Shown here: piece after piece, positions 41,003 to 52,000 of the stretch
How positions within the stretch are numbered: the stretch's first letter is position 1
How the letters are laid out: the number at the start of each line of letters is the position of its first letter
Source: Pontiella desulfatans
GTDB taxonomy: Bacteria; Verrucomicrobiota; Kiritimatiellia; Kiritimatiellales; Pontiellaceae
Direction of reading: 5' to 3'
Length of the DNA stretch: 64,000 nt
NCBI RefSeq assembly: GCF_900890425.1
Contig: NZ_CAAHFG010000004.1
Span: forward strand, 726,330 to 790,329
Notes under the pieces: model-generated
Told to the model about the DNA's origin: nothing
Databases searched by the model: none
The model's input: the letters and a program-made list of their open reading frames with translations, nothing else
Position numbers and translations under genes: made by a program

Positions 41003-41094
41003 GGCGCGGACAGTAGGGGATTGTTCCGGTACCGCCAACCTGAATCGTTGCGAACAGGCTTGCAAGGGCCTTTCTTTGCCGACACCATTTCCCG

Positions 41095-42396
41095 ATGCTT
41101 TCCGACCAACAGAGAAAAAGGGCGTTCAACATCATTATCGTGACCCAATGCCTGGGCATGCTAACTTCGGCGTTTTTCCAGAATGGGTTTTTTCTGAACT
41201 ATTTCACCAAGCTCGGCATCTCCAGCGCGGCCATCGCGTTCCTGTTTGCGCTTCCTCCCCTGGTGGGTGCGTTCCTGATGCTGCCCTTTGCCTTTCTCGC
41301 CGACCGGAAAGGAATCATGAAGCAGGCGCTGGCCGGGCAGGTGATGGTGGTGGGAAGCATGTTGCTGATGATGGGCGCGGGTTGGGGGAATGCCCGGTGG
41401 GCCATGGGGCTCGTCGTAGCCGCGATTTTGCTCTTTTCATTGGGGGGCAGCATGCAGGGTGCGAGCTGGTTCGCGCTTTTGAACCCGATCGTCCCCAAGG
41501 AGATCCGCGGTCGTTTTTTCGGGCGGCTGCGCGTCACGTTCCAGATGGTGACCATCCTGTTTTCGCTGTTGATCACCCGGGCACTGGGGATCTCCGATGC
41601 CATGGTCACGTTCCAAATCGTTATCGGGTTTGTACTCGTGGCGCATGTGATCCGTTATTTCACCTATGCCCGGATCCCGGAGTTGGAAAAGGCGCACTCC
41701 AATGGCCGGGCGCGGCATTCGTTCCGGCAGGCGCTCGCCTCCGTGTTGCAGGTTCCCGGCTTTGGCCAGTTCAACAGCTATATCCTGCTCATTACGCTGT
41801 TCACCGCCGGCGTGCCCATCGTCTTCGGCCTGATGCAGAAGGATGTCTTTGGCTTTACGCCCGCACAGATCACGCTGATGGGCACCCTGTTCCTGGCGGG
41901 GAGCGTGGCCGGCAACTTGCTCGGCGGTTGGCTGGTGGATCGCGTCGGGACGCGGATCGTGTTCCTGATCTCCCATGTTTCCTATGCGGTCGTCATTCTC
42001 GGCATGCTGGCGCGCCATTGGATGCCGTGGCCGCTGGTGGTGCACGTGGGATTGTGCGCGTTCCTCTTCAATATGCTGGAGGCAACAAAGGGCATCGCCG
42101 TCACGTCCGAGATGCTGGGGCTGATCCCTTCCGCCAACAAATCGCTCTCCACGGCCGTCAGCATGACGCTCTTCAGTTTCGGGGTGGCGGCATCCGGCAT
42201 GTTTGTGTCGCGCTCCATCAGCTGGAACATCCTCTCGCCGCAATGGCACATGCTGGGCCGCGAATTCACGGCATACGACTCCCTCCTGCTTGGCTTTGCC
42301 ACCATGATCCTGCTGATGCTCGCCTCCATTGGCCTCGTGCCGAAAATCGTGAAAAAGGCGCAATTGATGCCCGGTAGCGGATATCCCCGCATTTGA
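41095..42396 (+). CDS. MFS permease
   Basis: 433 residues with about 12 membrane spans in two halves; the A-loop motif is FLADRKGIMKQ after helix 2 and its second-half counterpart is GGWLVDRVGTRIVFL. No GPH signature, so it is unrelated in family to the symporter at 9560-11149. Divergent from rsmI with a 92-base gap. No substrate can be named. Confidence 0.85.
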   Translation: MLSDQQRKRAFNIIIVTQCLGMLTSAFFQNGFFLNYFTKLGISSAAIAFLFALPPLVGAFLMLPFAFLADRKGIMKQALAGQVMVVGSMLLMMGAGWGNARWAMGLVVAAILLFSLGGSMQGASWFALLNPIVPKEIRGRFFGRLRVTFQMVTILFSLLITRALGISDAMVTFQIVIGFVLVAHVIRYFTYARIPELEKAHSNGRARHSFRQALASVLQVPGFGQFNSYILLITLFTAGVPIVFGLMQKDVFGFTPAQITLMGTLFLAGSVAGNLLGGWLVDRVGTRIVFLISHVSYAVVILGMLARHWMPWPLVVHVGLCAFLFNMLEATKGIAVTSEMLGLIPSANKSLSTAVSMTLFSFGVAASGMFVSRSISWNILSPQWHMLGREFTAYDSLLLGFATMILLMLASIGLVPKIVKKAQLMPGSGYPRI

Positions 42397-42459
42397 TCCA
42401 GGAAAATGTTGCTAAATCGCCCGCGCGGGGTTATATAGTCCTCTGAGAGGTAAAGGGTT

Positions 42460-42693
42460 ATGAAAAGACATGGCATAGATGAAGAAGTCATTGTCCACCC
42501 GGTTGACGGAATGCAACTTTCCGAAGGCTACATCCGCGGGGATGAGGCCACCTGCTTCAAGGGCTGCCTGCCCGGTATGGAGCCGGAAGCGGGCGACACG
42601 CTCGACGAAGTGCTCGCTCGGCTAGAACGGAAAGCCAAGGCTTTCTATGGCGATGATGTGATTGTGGAAATCGCTCCGCACGCTGTTGCCTAA
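42460..42693 (+). CDS. Small acidic protein of unknown function
   Basis: 77 residues, AGAGGTAAAGGG ribosome-site region before ATG 42460. MKRHGIDEEVIVHPVDGMQLSEG, a CFKGC pair in the middle and a C-terminal helix/strand (LDEVLARLERKAKAFYGDDVIVEI). No family recognised; codon use is like the neighbours. Confidence 0.65.
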   Translation: MKRHGIDEEVIVHPVDGMQLSEGYIRGDEATCFKGCLPGMEPEAGDTLDEVLARLERKAKAFYGDDVIVEIAPHAVA

Positions 42694-42842
42694 GTTCCGC
42701 AACCATTCGAGATGACACGTTCGCAGCGCGGTGTTACCGCGCCGGAGCATTCCTGCACACTTTTAAAATTCGCGTTTATTTGCATTCATGCGCGATTCCA
42801 ATCCATGGTAATGCTTTTCACGGTTGAAAAAGGAATCTTTGA

Positions 42843-43925
42843 ATGACGCTTGAGGAATTTGGCTACAGTGCATGGTTTTCTGAACAGATCGATCCGGAGA
42901 CGGAAGCGGATCTGGCCGTCGCGCGCGTCACGGCCATCCACAAGGGCGAATGCGAGGTCTCCAACGGAGAAGAGACCAACGCCGCCAAAATGACCGGCCG
43001 GATGCGCCATCAGGCCACGTCCAAGCTCGACTATCCCACCGTTGGCGACTGGGTGCTGGTGAAGGATTTCGAAGACGAGGAGCGCATTGCCCGGATAACC
43101 CGCGTGCTCGGGCGCCAGTCGGAGCTCAAGCGCAAGAGCTCCGGACGCACCACCCGCTACCAGCTGATCGCCGCCAACATCGACACCGCCTTCATTATGC
43201 AAACCCTCGGGCCGGGCTATAACCTCAAGCGGCTCGAGCGCTATTTGGTGATGGTTAACGAAAGCGGCATCGAACCGGTTGTGCTGTTGAGCAAGACCGA
43301 CCTGCTCAAGCCGGAGGAGCTTGCGGTCAAGATGGCCGAGGTCGAGGAACGCATGCCCGGCATCCGGGTATTGCCGTTCAGCAATGTCGACCAGGCTGGC
43401 CTGGAAGAGGTCACCGCGCTCTTTGAACCGGAAAAAACCTACTGCGTCATCGGCACCTCCGGCGTTGGGAAAACCACCTTGCTCAACAGCATTCTCGGGG
43501 AAGAGGATTTCCTGTTCACGCTGCCCGTCCGCGAATCCGATGGCAAGGGTGTGCACTCGACCACCTGGCGGGAGCTCATCACGCTCGGCAACGGCGCGCA
43601 CGTCGTCGATACCCCCGGCATGCGCGAGCTCGGCAACCTGGATGTGAACGACGGAATCGAGGAAACCTTCGACGACATCATGGCGCTCGCGGGAGCCTGC
43701 AAGTTCAACGACTGTTCCCATGTACAAACCAAGGGGTGCGCCGTCATCGCCGCCGTCGAGCGCGGCGAGGTATCCGAGGCGCGATACAACAACTATGTGC
43801 GCCTCATGAAAGAGGCCGCCTTCCACGAACAGTCGGCGCTCGACAAGCGCGACCACGACAAGAAACTCAGCCGCTTCTACCGCTCGGTCATGGTCGAAAA
43901 GAAAAAGAATTCGGGAAAGTATTGA
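42843..43925 (+). CDS. rsgA: Ribosome small-subunit-dependent GTPase A
   Basis: 360 residues, AGGAA site. N-terminal OB domain (~30-100), circularly permuted GTPase with G4 (LLSKTDLL) before G1 (GTSGVGKTTLLNSI) and G3 (DTPGMRELG), then the zinc domain with CKFNDCSHVQTKGCAV. RsgA is a GTP-dependent late assembly factor of the 30S subunit. The thioesterase gene follows without gap. Confidence 0.95.
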   Translation: MTLEEFGYSAWFSEQIDPETEADLAVARVTAIHKGECEVSNGEETNAAKMTGRMRHQATSKLDYPTVGDWVLVKDFEDEERIARITRVLGRQSELKRKSSGRTTRYQLIAANIDTAFIMQTLGPGYNLKRLERYLVMVNESGIEPVVLLSKTDLLKPEELAVKMAEVEERMPGIRVLPFSNVDQAGLEEVTALFEPEKTYCVIGTSGVGKTTLLNSILGEEDFLFTLPVRESDGKGVHSTTWRELITLGNGAHVVDTPGMRELGNLDVNDGIEETFDDIMALAGACKFNDCSHVQTKGCAVIAAVERGEVSEARYNNYVRLMKEAAFHEQSALDKRDHDKKLSRFYRSVMVEKKKNSGKY

Positions 43926-44342
43926 GTGGAGATGGAATATGTATTCGAAACGCAAATGATGGTGCGCGACTACGAGTGCGACCTGCAAGGCATCGTCAAC
44001 AACGCCGTCTACCAAAACTATCTCGAACACGCCCGCCACGAATTCCTCCATTCCGTCGGCATCGATTTCGCCCAGCTCTGCGCCGACGGCATCGATGCCG
44101 TCGTGACCCGGATCGGGATCGACTACAAGTTCCCGCTCCGTCCTCGCGATGCCTTCGTCGTTAAGGTCGGCATGCACAAGCAAGGCAGGGTTCGCTTCGT
44201 CTTCGATCAGGCGATCTACCGCACATCCGACGAAAAGCTGATCATCGAGGCCCAGGTGACGGGCGTCCTCACCCGCAAGGGCCGCCCCATCGCCCCCGAT
44301 CTGTTCGATGCGGTTTTCGCGGCCAAAGGCTGGGAATTCTAA
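43926..44342 (+). CDS. Acyl-CoA thioesterase, 4HBT/YbgC family
   Basis: 138 residues from GTG 43926, or 136 from ATG 43932. Hot-dog fold with the family motif RDYECDLQGIVNNAVYQNYLEHARHEFL, where the Asp of DLQGIVNN is the usual catalytic residue. Hydrolyses acyl-CoAs or thioesters. Starts directly after the rsgA stop, so probably cotranscribed. Confidence 0.88.
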   Translation: MEMEYVFETQMMVRDYECDLQGIVNNAVYQNYLEHARHEFLHSVGIDFAQLCADGIDAVVTRIGIDYKFPLRPRDAFVVKVGMHKQGRVRFVFDQAIYRTSDEKLIIEAQVTGVLTRKGRPIAPDLFDAVFAAKGWEF

Positions 44343-44511
44343 CGGGATTACCCGCATTTGGAAACCCGTAGCCCCGACCCGCATTAATTCGGCCAAATTG
44401 CCTGAATTGCTTGTTGAACGCCTATTTAGACGCGCTGAGGGGTTGACTTGAATCGACTCCCTAGGCAAATTACCCCGCTATTTTATCTGAACCCCATATC
44501 GAGGTTTTTTT

Positions 44512-47500
44512 ATGAACGAAAAAACGACCCCTTATAAGGAAGAGAAGCTGAACATGTTCGGGATGCCCGAAGGGCAGGGCATGTACCGCGCAGACTACGA
44601 GCACACCAGCTGCGGAATCGGCTTCGTCGCCAACCTGAAAGGCCGCAAAAAACACGCGGTCATCACCGATGCCTTGGACATGCTCGAGCGCATGGAGCAC
44701 CGTGGCGGCACCGGCTTCGACATCAAGTCGGGCGACGGCGCCGGCATCCTGTTCCAGATCCCCCACGAACTTTTCATGGAAGAGTGCCCGAAGCAGGGCA
44801 TCAAGCTCCCCGCATTCGGTGAATACGGCGTTGGCATGACCTTCTTCCCGAAGGACGAGCGCCAGCAGGCCGAGTGCAAGGACATCATCGAACGCAACCT
44901 CAAAAAAACGGAACTGCCCTTGCTCGGCTACCGCATCGTGCCGGTCGACAACTCCGATCTCGGTCGCGATTCCGCCGAGACCGAGCCCAGCGTCCAGCAG
45001 ATCTTCATCGGCAAGCCCGAGGGCATGTCCGCCGAGGAATTCGACCGCAAGTTGTTCGTTTTCCGCAAATACACCGAGCGCGTGGCCAACGAAACCGTGG
45101 CCGGCATCAGCCCGGCCGGACTCAACATTATTTCCTGCTCCTACAAGACCATCAACTACAAGGGGCAGCTCGTCACCGCCCAGGTGCCGCGCTACTTCCT
45201 CGACCTGCAGAACGAGTCCGCCGTCTCCGCGATCGCCCTCGTGCACTCGCGCTTCTCCACCAACACCTTCCCCTCGTGGAAGCTCGCGCAGCCCTTCCGC
45301 TACATCGCGCACAACGGCGAAATCAACACCAACAAGGGCAACATCAACTGGATGCGCGCTCGCGAAATCCTGCTCGAATGCACCGCCTTTTCGAAGGAAG
45401 AGCTCGAGATGATCTTCCCGATCTGCGACGTCAAGGCATCCGACTCCGCCAACCTCGACATGGCCATCGAAATGCTCGTGCTTTCCGGCCGTTCCCTGCC
45501 GCATGTGCTGATGATGCTCATTCCGGAAGCCTGGCAGAACGACAAGGACATGGACCCCGCCAAGCGCGCGTTCTACGAATTCTATTCCGCCATGATGGAG
45601 CCGTGGGACGGCCCCGCCTCCGTCTGTTTCACCGACGGCGTGCTCGTTGGCGCCACCCTCGACCGCAACGGCCTGCGCCCCTCGCGCTACTGCGTGACCG
45701 ACGACGACATGCTGATCATGGCCTCCGAAACCGGCTGCATCGACGTGGACCACACCAAGGTGAAAATCCGCGGCCGCCTCCAGCCCGGCAAGATGTTCGT
45801 GGCCGACCTCGAGCAGGGCCGCATCATCTCCGACGAGGAGCTCAAGGCCGACCTTTGCTCGCGCCAGCCCTACCAGAACTGGATCAACCAGACCATGGTG
45901 CACCTCAAGGAGCTGCCGTCGCCCGCCGACTTCGAACTCAAGACGCCCGATGCGCAGACGCTGTTCAAGCGCCAGCAGACCTACGGGTTCTCCTACGAGG
46001 ACATCAAGGAAATCATCCAGCCGATGGCCACCGGCGGCAAGGAGCCGCTCGGCTCCATGGGCGCCGACAATCCGCTCGCGGTGCTTTCCGACCGTCCCGT
46101 CCAGCTGTCGCACTATTTCAAGCAGCTCTTCGCGCAGGTCACCAACCCGCCGATCGACCCGATCCGCGAACGCATCGTGATGGACCTGCGCACCTATGTC
46201 GGCGGGTTCAAGAACATCCTGACCGAGTCGCCGGAACACTGCCGCCGGATCGCGATCCCGCAGCCCGTGCTGACCAACGAGGATCTCGCCAAGCTCATCC
46301 ACGTCGATACGAACCACTTCCAGACCAAGCGCCTGGATATCGTGTTCCCGGCCAACGGGAAACCCGGCGTGCTCGAGCATACCCTCGACCGCGTCTGCCG
46401 CTATGCCGAAGACGCGATCGATGAAGGCTACTCCATCATCCTGCTTTCCGACTTCGCCTGCGATTCCGACCACGCGCCGATCCCCTCCGTGCTGGCCGCC
46501 GCCGCGGTCCACCACTACCTCATCCGCGCCGGTAAGCGCGGCAAGGCCGACCTCATCCTCGAAGTCGGCGATGTGCGCGAAGTGCACCACTTCGCCACCG
46601 TGCTCGGCTTCGGCGCTTCGGCCATCAACCCCTACATGGCGCTCGATACCATCCGCAACATGGAGAAGGAAGACCTGCTCAACGGCCTCGGTTCCGATGT
46701 GGCCATCCAGAACTACATCAAGTCCATCAATGGCGGCCTGCTGAAGATTTTCTCCAAGATGGGCATCTCGACCCTCGCCTCCTACCAGGGCGCGCAGATT
46801 TTCGAGATCGTCGGCATCAACTCCGCCGTGGTGGAAAAATACTTCACCGGAACCGTCAGCCGCATCGAAGGCCTCAGCCTCGACGACATTGCGAAGGAAA
46901 CCCTGCTCAAGCACCGCAAGGGGTTCCCGACCCGCGGCGGCGCGCAGAAGGTGCTCGACCCAGGCGGCGACTATTTCTGGCGCAAGGACGGCGAACGCCA
47001 CCTGTTCAACCCGACCACCATTCGCCTGCTGCAGGAATGCACGCGCGACAACGACTACGCCAAGTATAAGGAATACTGCAAAACGGTCGACGACCAGAAC
47101 GAAGCGGCCTTCACGCTGCGCGGCCTCATGGACTTCAATTCCGACCGACCGTCCATTTCGCTCGACGAAGTCGAACCCGCGAAAAACATCCTGAAGCGTT
47201 TCGCCACCGGCGCGATGTCGTTCGGTTCCATCTCCTGGGAAGCGCATACCACGCTGGCCATCGCGATGAACCGCATCGGTTCCCGCTCCAACTCCGGCGA
47301 AGGCGGCGAAGATCCGGTGCGCTACCACAAGCTGCCGAACGGCGACGACATGTGCTCCGCCACCAAGCAGATTGCCTCCGGACGTTTCGGCGTGAACAGC
47401 TACTACCTCTCCAAGGCCTCCGAACTGCAGATCAAGATGGCGCAGGGCGCGAAGCCGGGCGAGGGCGGCCACCTTCCGGGCCACAAGGTGAACGGCTGGA

Positions 47501-49149
47501 TCGGCCGCACCCGCGGTTCCACCCCGGGCGTGGGCCTCATCTCCCCGCCGCCGCACCACGACATCTATTCGATCGAAGACCTGGCGCAGCTGATCTACGA
47601 CCTGAAGAACTCCAATCGCGATGCCCGGGTCAACGTCAAGCTCGTCTCTGAGGCGGGCGTCGGCACCGTTGCCGCGGGGGTCTGCAAGGCGAAGGCCGAT
47701 GCCGTGCTGATTGCCGGCTACGACGGCGGAACGGGCGCATCGCCGCTCAGCTCCATCAAGCACGCCGGCCTGCCGTGGGAGCTCGGCCTTTCCGAAACCC
47801 ACCAGACGCTGGTCCGCAACCGCCTGCGCAACCGCATCGTGGTTCAGGCCGACGGCCAGATGAAAACCTCGCGCGACCTCGCCATTGCCACCCTGCTTGG
47901 CGCGGAAGAGTGGGGCGTGGCAACGGCCGCACTCGTGGTGCAGGGCTGCATCATGATGCGCAAGTGCCACTCCAACACCTGCCCGGTCGGCATTGCCACC
48001 CAGCGCGGCGAGCTGCGCGAAAAGTTCGATGGCAACCCGGACCACGTGGTCAACTTCTTCGAGTTCCTCGTCGATGGCCTCCGCGAAATCATGGCCGAGC
48101 TCGGCTTCAAGACCATCGACGAAATGGTCGGGCAGTCGCAGTGCCTGAAGTTCCGCGACAACATCGACCACTGGAAATACAAGAACCTCGACCTCTCGCC
48201 GATCCTCCACAAGGAAACCATCGGCGCGGACGAGGGCGGCACGTTCCATAGCAAGGACCAGAACCACATGCTCGAAAGCGTGATCGACTGGAAACTGATC
48301 GATGCCGCCAAGGCCGCCATCGAAAACGGCGAAAAGGTTTCGGCGGAGTTCGACGTCATCAATACCGACCGCGCGGTCGGAACGATCCTTTCGAACGAGC
48401 TGACCAAGGCCACCGAAGGCAAAGGCCTGCCGGACGGAACCATCCAGTTCAAGCTCACCGGTTCCATCGGCCAGTCCATGGGCGCATTCATGTGCAACGG
48501 CATCGAGCTCGAACTCGAAGGCGATGCCAACGACTATGTCGGCAAGGGTCTCTCCGGCGGCCACCTCGCGATCTATCCGAGCAAGGGCGCCCAGTTCGTG
48601 GCCGAAAACAACATCCTCGTCGGCAACGTTTGCTTCTACGGCGCGACCGGCGGCAAGGCCTACATCCGCGGCGTGGCGGGCGAGCGCTTCTGCGTGCGCA
48701 ACTCCGGGGCGGAAGTGGTGGTTGAAGGCATCGGCGACCACGGTTGCGAATACATGACCGGCGGCAAGGCGACCATCCTCGGCAAGACCGGCCGCAACTT
48801 CGGCGCGGGCATGTCGGGCGGCATCGCCTTTGTGTACGACGCGGACGGCGACTTTGCCGAGAAGTGCAACATGGAAATGATCGAACTCGAAAAGGTCCAC
48901 GCCAAAAAGGACATCGCCGACCTCAAGTCGATGGTCGAAACCCACCAGCTCAAGACCGGATCCACCGTTGCGGCCGGCCTGCTGGAAAAGTGGGACGAGT
49001 CGCTCGCCAAGTTCGTGAAGGTGATTCCGACCGACTACAAGCGCATGCTCAGCTATATCGAGCAGGCGCGCGATACCGGCGAGTTTGAAACCGAAGAACA
49101 GATAATCGATGCGGCGTTCGATATGCACATCGCGGCCCTCAACGCCTAA
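44512..49149 (+). CDS. gltB: Glutamate synthase large (alpha) subunit
   Basis: 1545 residues, full length. Makes glutamate from glutamine and 2-oxoglutarate. A 33-residue propeptide precedes the glutaminase nucleophile Cys34 (HTSCGIGFVANLKG); class II amidotransferase to ~430, central domain, FMN/2-oxoglutarate synthase domain (SNSGEGGEDPVRY, PGEGGHLPGHKV, GYDGGTGASP), 3Fe-4S Cys in MRKCHSNTCPVGIATQ, and C-terminal GXGXG helix (~1270 on). GAGG ribosome site 7 bases before ATG. The 169-base leader has a TTGACT box at about 44444. gltD follows after 23 bases. Confidence 0.97.
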   Translation: MNEKTTPYKEEKLNMFGMPEGQGMYRADYEHTSCGIGFVANLKGRKKHAVITDALDMLERMEHRGGTGFDIKSGDGAGILFQIPHELFMEECPKQGIKLPAFGEYGVGMTFFPKDERQQAECKDIIERNLKKTELPLLGYRIVPVDNSDLGRDSAETEPSVQQIFIGKPEGMSAEEFDRKLFVFRKYTERVANETVAGISPAGLNIISCSYKTINYKGQLVTAQVPRYFLDLQNESAVSAIALVHSRFSTNTFPSWKLAQPFRYIAHNGEINTNKGNINWMRAREILLECTAFSKEELEMIFPICDVKASDSANLDMAIEMLVLSGRSLPHVLMMLIPEAWQNDKDMDPAKRAFYEFYSAMMEPWDGPASVCFTDGVLVGATLDRNGLRPSRYCVTDDDMLIMASETGCIDVDHTKVKIRGRLQPGKMFVADLEQGRIISDEELKADLCSRQPYQNWINQTMVHLKELPSPADFELKTPDAQTLFKRQQTYGFSYEDIKEIIQPMATGGKEPLGSMGADNPLAVLSDRPVQLSHYFKQLFAQVTNPPIDPIRERIVMDLRTYVGGFKNILTESPEHCRRIAIPQPVLTNEDLAKLIHVDTNHFQTKRLDIVFPANGKPGVLEHTLDRVCRYAEDAIDEGYSIILLSDFACDSDHAPIPSVLAAAAVHHYLIRAGKRGKADLILEVGDVREVHHFATVLGFGASAINPYMALDTIRNMEKEDLLNGLGSDVAIQNYIKSINGGLLKIFSKMGISTLASYQGAQIFEIVGINSAVVEKYFTGTVSRIEGLSLDDIAKETLLKHRKGFPTRGGAQKVLDPGGDYFWRKDGERHLFNPTTIRLLQECTRDNDYAKYKEYCKTVDDQNEAAFTLRGLMDFNSDRPSISLDEVEPAKNILKRFATGAMSFGSISWEAHTTLAIAMNRIGSRSNSGEGGEDPVRYHKLPNGDDMCSATKQIASGRFGVNSYYLSKASELQIKMAQGAKPGEGGHLPGHKVNGWIGRTRGSTPGVGLISPPPHHDIYSIEDLAQLIYDLKNSNRDARVNVKLVSEAGVGTVAAGVCKAKADAVLIAGYDGGTGASPLSSIKHAGLPWELGLSETHQTLVRNRLRNRIVVQADGQMKTSRDLAIATLLGAEEWGVATAALVVQGCIMMRKCHSNTCPVGIATQRGELREKFDGNPDHVVNFFEFLVDGLREIMAELGFKTIDEMVGQSQCLKFRDNIDHWKYKNLDLSPILHKETIGADEGGTFHSKDQNHMLESVIDWKLIDAAKAAIENGEKVSAEFDVINTDRAVGTILSNELTKATEGKGLPDGTIQFKLTGSIGQSMGAFMCNGIELELEGDANDYVGKGLSGGHLAIYPSKGAQFVAENNILVGNVCFYGATGGKAYIRGVAGERFCVRNSGAEVVVEGIGDHGCEYMTGGKATILGKTGRNFGAGMSGGIAFVYDADGDFAEKCNMEMIELEKVHAKKDIADLKSMVETHQLKTGSTVAAGLLEKWDESLAKFVKVIPTDYKRMLSYIEQARDTGEFETEEQIIDAAFDMHIAALNA

Positions 49150-49172
49150 TGGATTGGTAAGGAGATTTAGTC

Positions 49173-50645
<1,473 letters not shown>

Positions 50646-50667
50646 ACGGTCTTCAGCCGAATACGAC

Positions 50668-50704
50668 AAACCCGGAGCCTCCGCAAGGAACTCCGGGTTT
50701 TTGT
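50668..50704 (+). terminator. Intrinsic terminator of gltBD
   Basis: AAACCCGGAG (50668-50677) pairs with CTCCGGGTTT (50691-50700), followed by TTG TTTT. Confidence 0.9.
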
Positions 50705-50740
50705 TTTCAATGATTGAGCGAGTGCATATGCTCGGAATCC

Positions 50741-51619
50741 ATGAGCGGTGCGGATTTCAAGAAGAGCATGTCGCAGAAGCTGCGGATGGAGGGGCGCGAC
50801 TATTCGAGTTCGGGGTGGTATTTCGTAACGCTGGGTGCCGACTACCACAGGAAGCTCTTCGGCGAGGTTGTGGGCAGCGAAATGCAACCGAATGCGCTGG
50901 GACAACTGGTGGAAAGGTGCTGGCTGGAAATCCCGCAACATTATGCCCACGTAGAGTTGGGTGCATGGCAGCTGATGCCGAACCATTTTCATGGGATTGT
51001 GCGGATTGTCCGTTCTGGCGAGGCTGGTTTGGGCGAGGTGCTGAACCTGTTCAAGGGTTCGGTCACGCGGGAGGCGCGAAAATCCGGAATAGTAGGCTCT
51101 CGCCATGGCGAGAAAGCACGGGTCTGGGCACCGAACTATTACGACGTGATTTGTTTTCGGGATGAGGAGTTGGAGATTCGCGAGCGGTATGTTCGCGCCA
51201 ACCCGGTGCGCTGGGCGCTGAGGAGTGTTCCGGTGGGGCGAATCAAGCGGAGCCGCTTCAAGGGGAATGTGGAATTGCTCAAGGCGCAGCAGCGCCGCGC
51301 TTTGCGTGTTTCGCGCAAGGCGAGCGAAGCTCAGGTTGAGGCTTTAAAGAAGGAATTGGCGGGCTTCGATGGAGTGGTGTGCAGCACCTTCTTTTCGCCT
51401 GGGGAGAAGGTTTGCTTGAAGGTTTTGCTGAAAGGCCGGGCGCGGATTGTGTGGATTGTGCCGATGGCCATGCCCGAGAAGATTCCGACCCAATGGGCGG
51501 AGGCTTTTTGGGAAGGGCGGGCACTTTGGCTTTCAGCCTTTCCCGACGAACAGACCGAGGCGACGCGCGATAGCTGCGATGCCGCCAATCGATGGATCGA
51601 GCAGTTTTGTGGGCAATGA
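50741..51619 (+). CDS. REP-associated tyrosine transposase (RAYT, Y1_Tnp) with C-terminal extension
   Basis: 292 residues from ATG 50741 (TTG 50714 is the alternative). Y1 HUH domain: SSGWYFVTLGADYH, the HUH motif MPNHFHGIVRIV (~77-88) and the tyrosine region APNYYDVICF. RAYTs nick single-stranded REP hairpins and spread them. After ~165 a further ~125-residue domain (GVVCSTFFSPGEKV, RARIVWIVPMAMPEKIPTQW) follows, not part of the minimal ~150-residue RAYT; it includes conserved-looking FSPGEK and Trp residues. A 16-bp palindrome lies inside the gene. Confidence 0.85.
   Translation: MSGADFKKSMSQKLRMEGRDYSSSGWYFVTLGADYHRKLFGEVVGSEMQPNALGQLVERCWLEIPQHYAHVELGAWQLMPNHFHGIVRIVRSGEAGLGEVLNLFKGSVTREARKSGIVGSRHGEKARVWAPNYYDVICFRDEELEIRERYVRANPVRWALRSVPVGRIKRSRFKGNVELLKAQQRRALRVSRKASEAQVEALKKELAGFDGVVCSTFFSPGEKVCLKVLLKGRARIVWIVPMAMPEKIPTQWAEAFWEGRALWLSAFPDEQTEATRDSCDAANRWIEQFCGQ
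51098..51113. repeat. 16-bp palindrome inside the RAYT gene
   Basis: TCTCGCCATGGCGAGA within the codons for VGSRHGEKA. An 18-base match to the surrounding sequence occurs in reverse orientation near 37020-37040. Possibly a REP hairpin used by the transposase. Confidence 0.45.
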
Positions 51620-51623
51620 TTGT

Positions 51624-51908
51624 TTACGGATCGTTGGCGTGGAGGTCTTCCTCGGCGGTGACCGCCACCCTAATGGCGCGGAGCTCGGCCTCGATGAGCT
51701 GGTCGATGGTGGTGTTGGGGCATTGGCCCAGCAGGGTGGATAGGTCCTCGGTCTTTTCGAAGATGGTTTCCGGATGGCCGGAACCGGGCGCGGTGCGGCG
51801 AACCTCGAAGCGGTATTCGTTTTGCGCGCCGTCGCTGGCGGTCACGAACAGGTGATGGTCGATGCCCTGGTGCAGGAAGCGCTCCTCGGCGATAATGTGT
51901 CCTCTCAT
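51624..51908 (-). CDS. Small protein of unknown function
   Basis: 94 residues with a strong GGAGG site 5 bases before ATG 51908. MRGHIIAEERFLHQGIDHHLFVTASDG, YRFEVRRTAPG, then acidic helices ending EDLHAN. Compact alpha/beta protein; no family recognised. Convergent with the RAYT gene, divergent from the aldolase. Confidence 0.7.
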   Translation of the reverse strand: MRGHIIAEERFLHQGIDHHLFVTASDGAQNEYRFEVRRTAPGSGHPETIFEKTEDLSTLLGQCPNTTIDQLIEAELRAIRVAVTAEEDLHANDP

Positions 51909-52000
51909 GATAACCTCCGTTGATGCAGGAAGTGTACTCCGCTTGGCAAAGGTTGGAAAGTTGGTTTTCCAATCTTCGGGAAACCGCTACGTTCTTCCCC

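Noticed and set aside
44470-49128. 1552-codon open frame on the minus strand opposite gltB
   Set aside because: Mirror of a GC-rich gene whose codon bias removes stops on the other strand; gltB itself is fully conserved.
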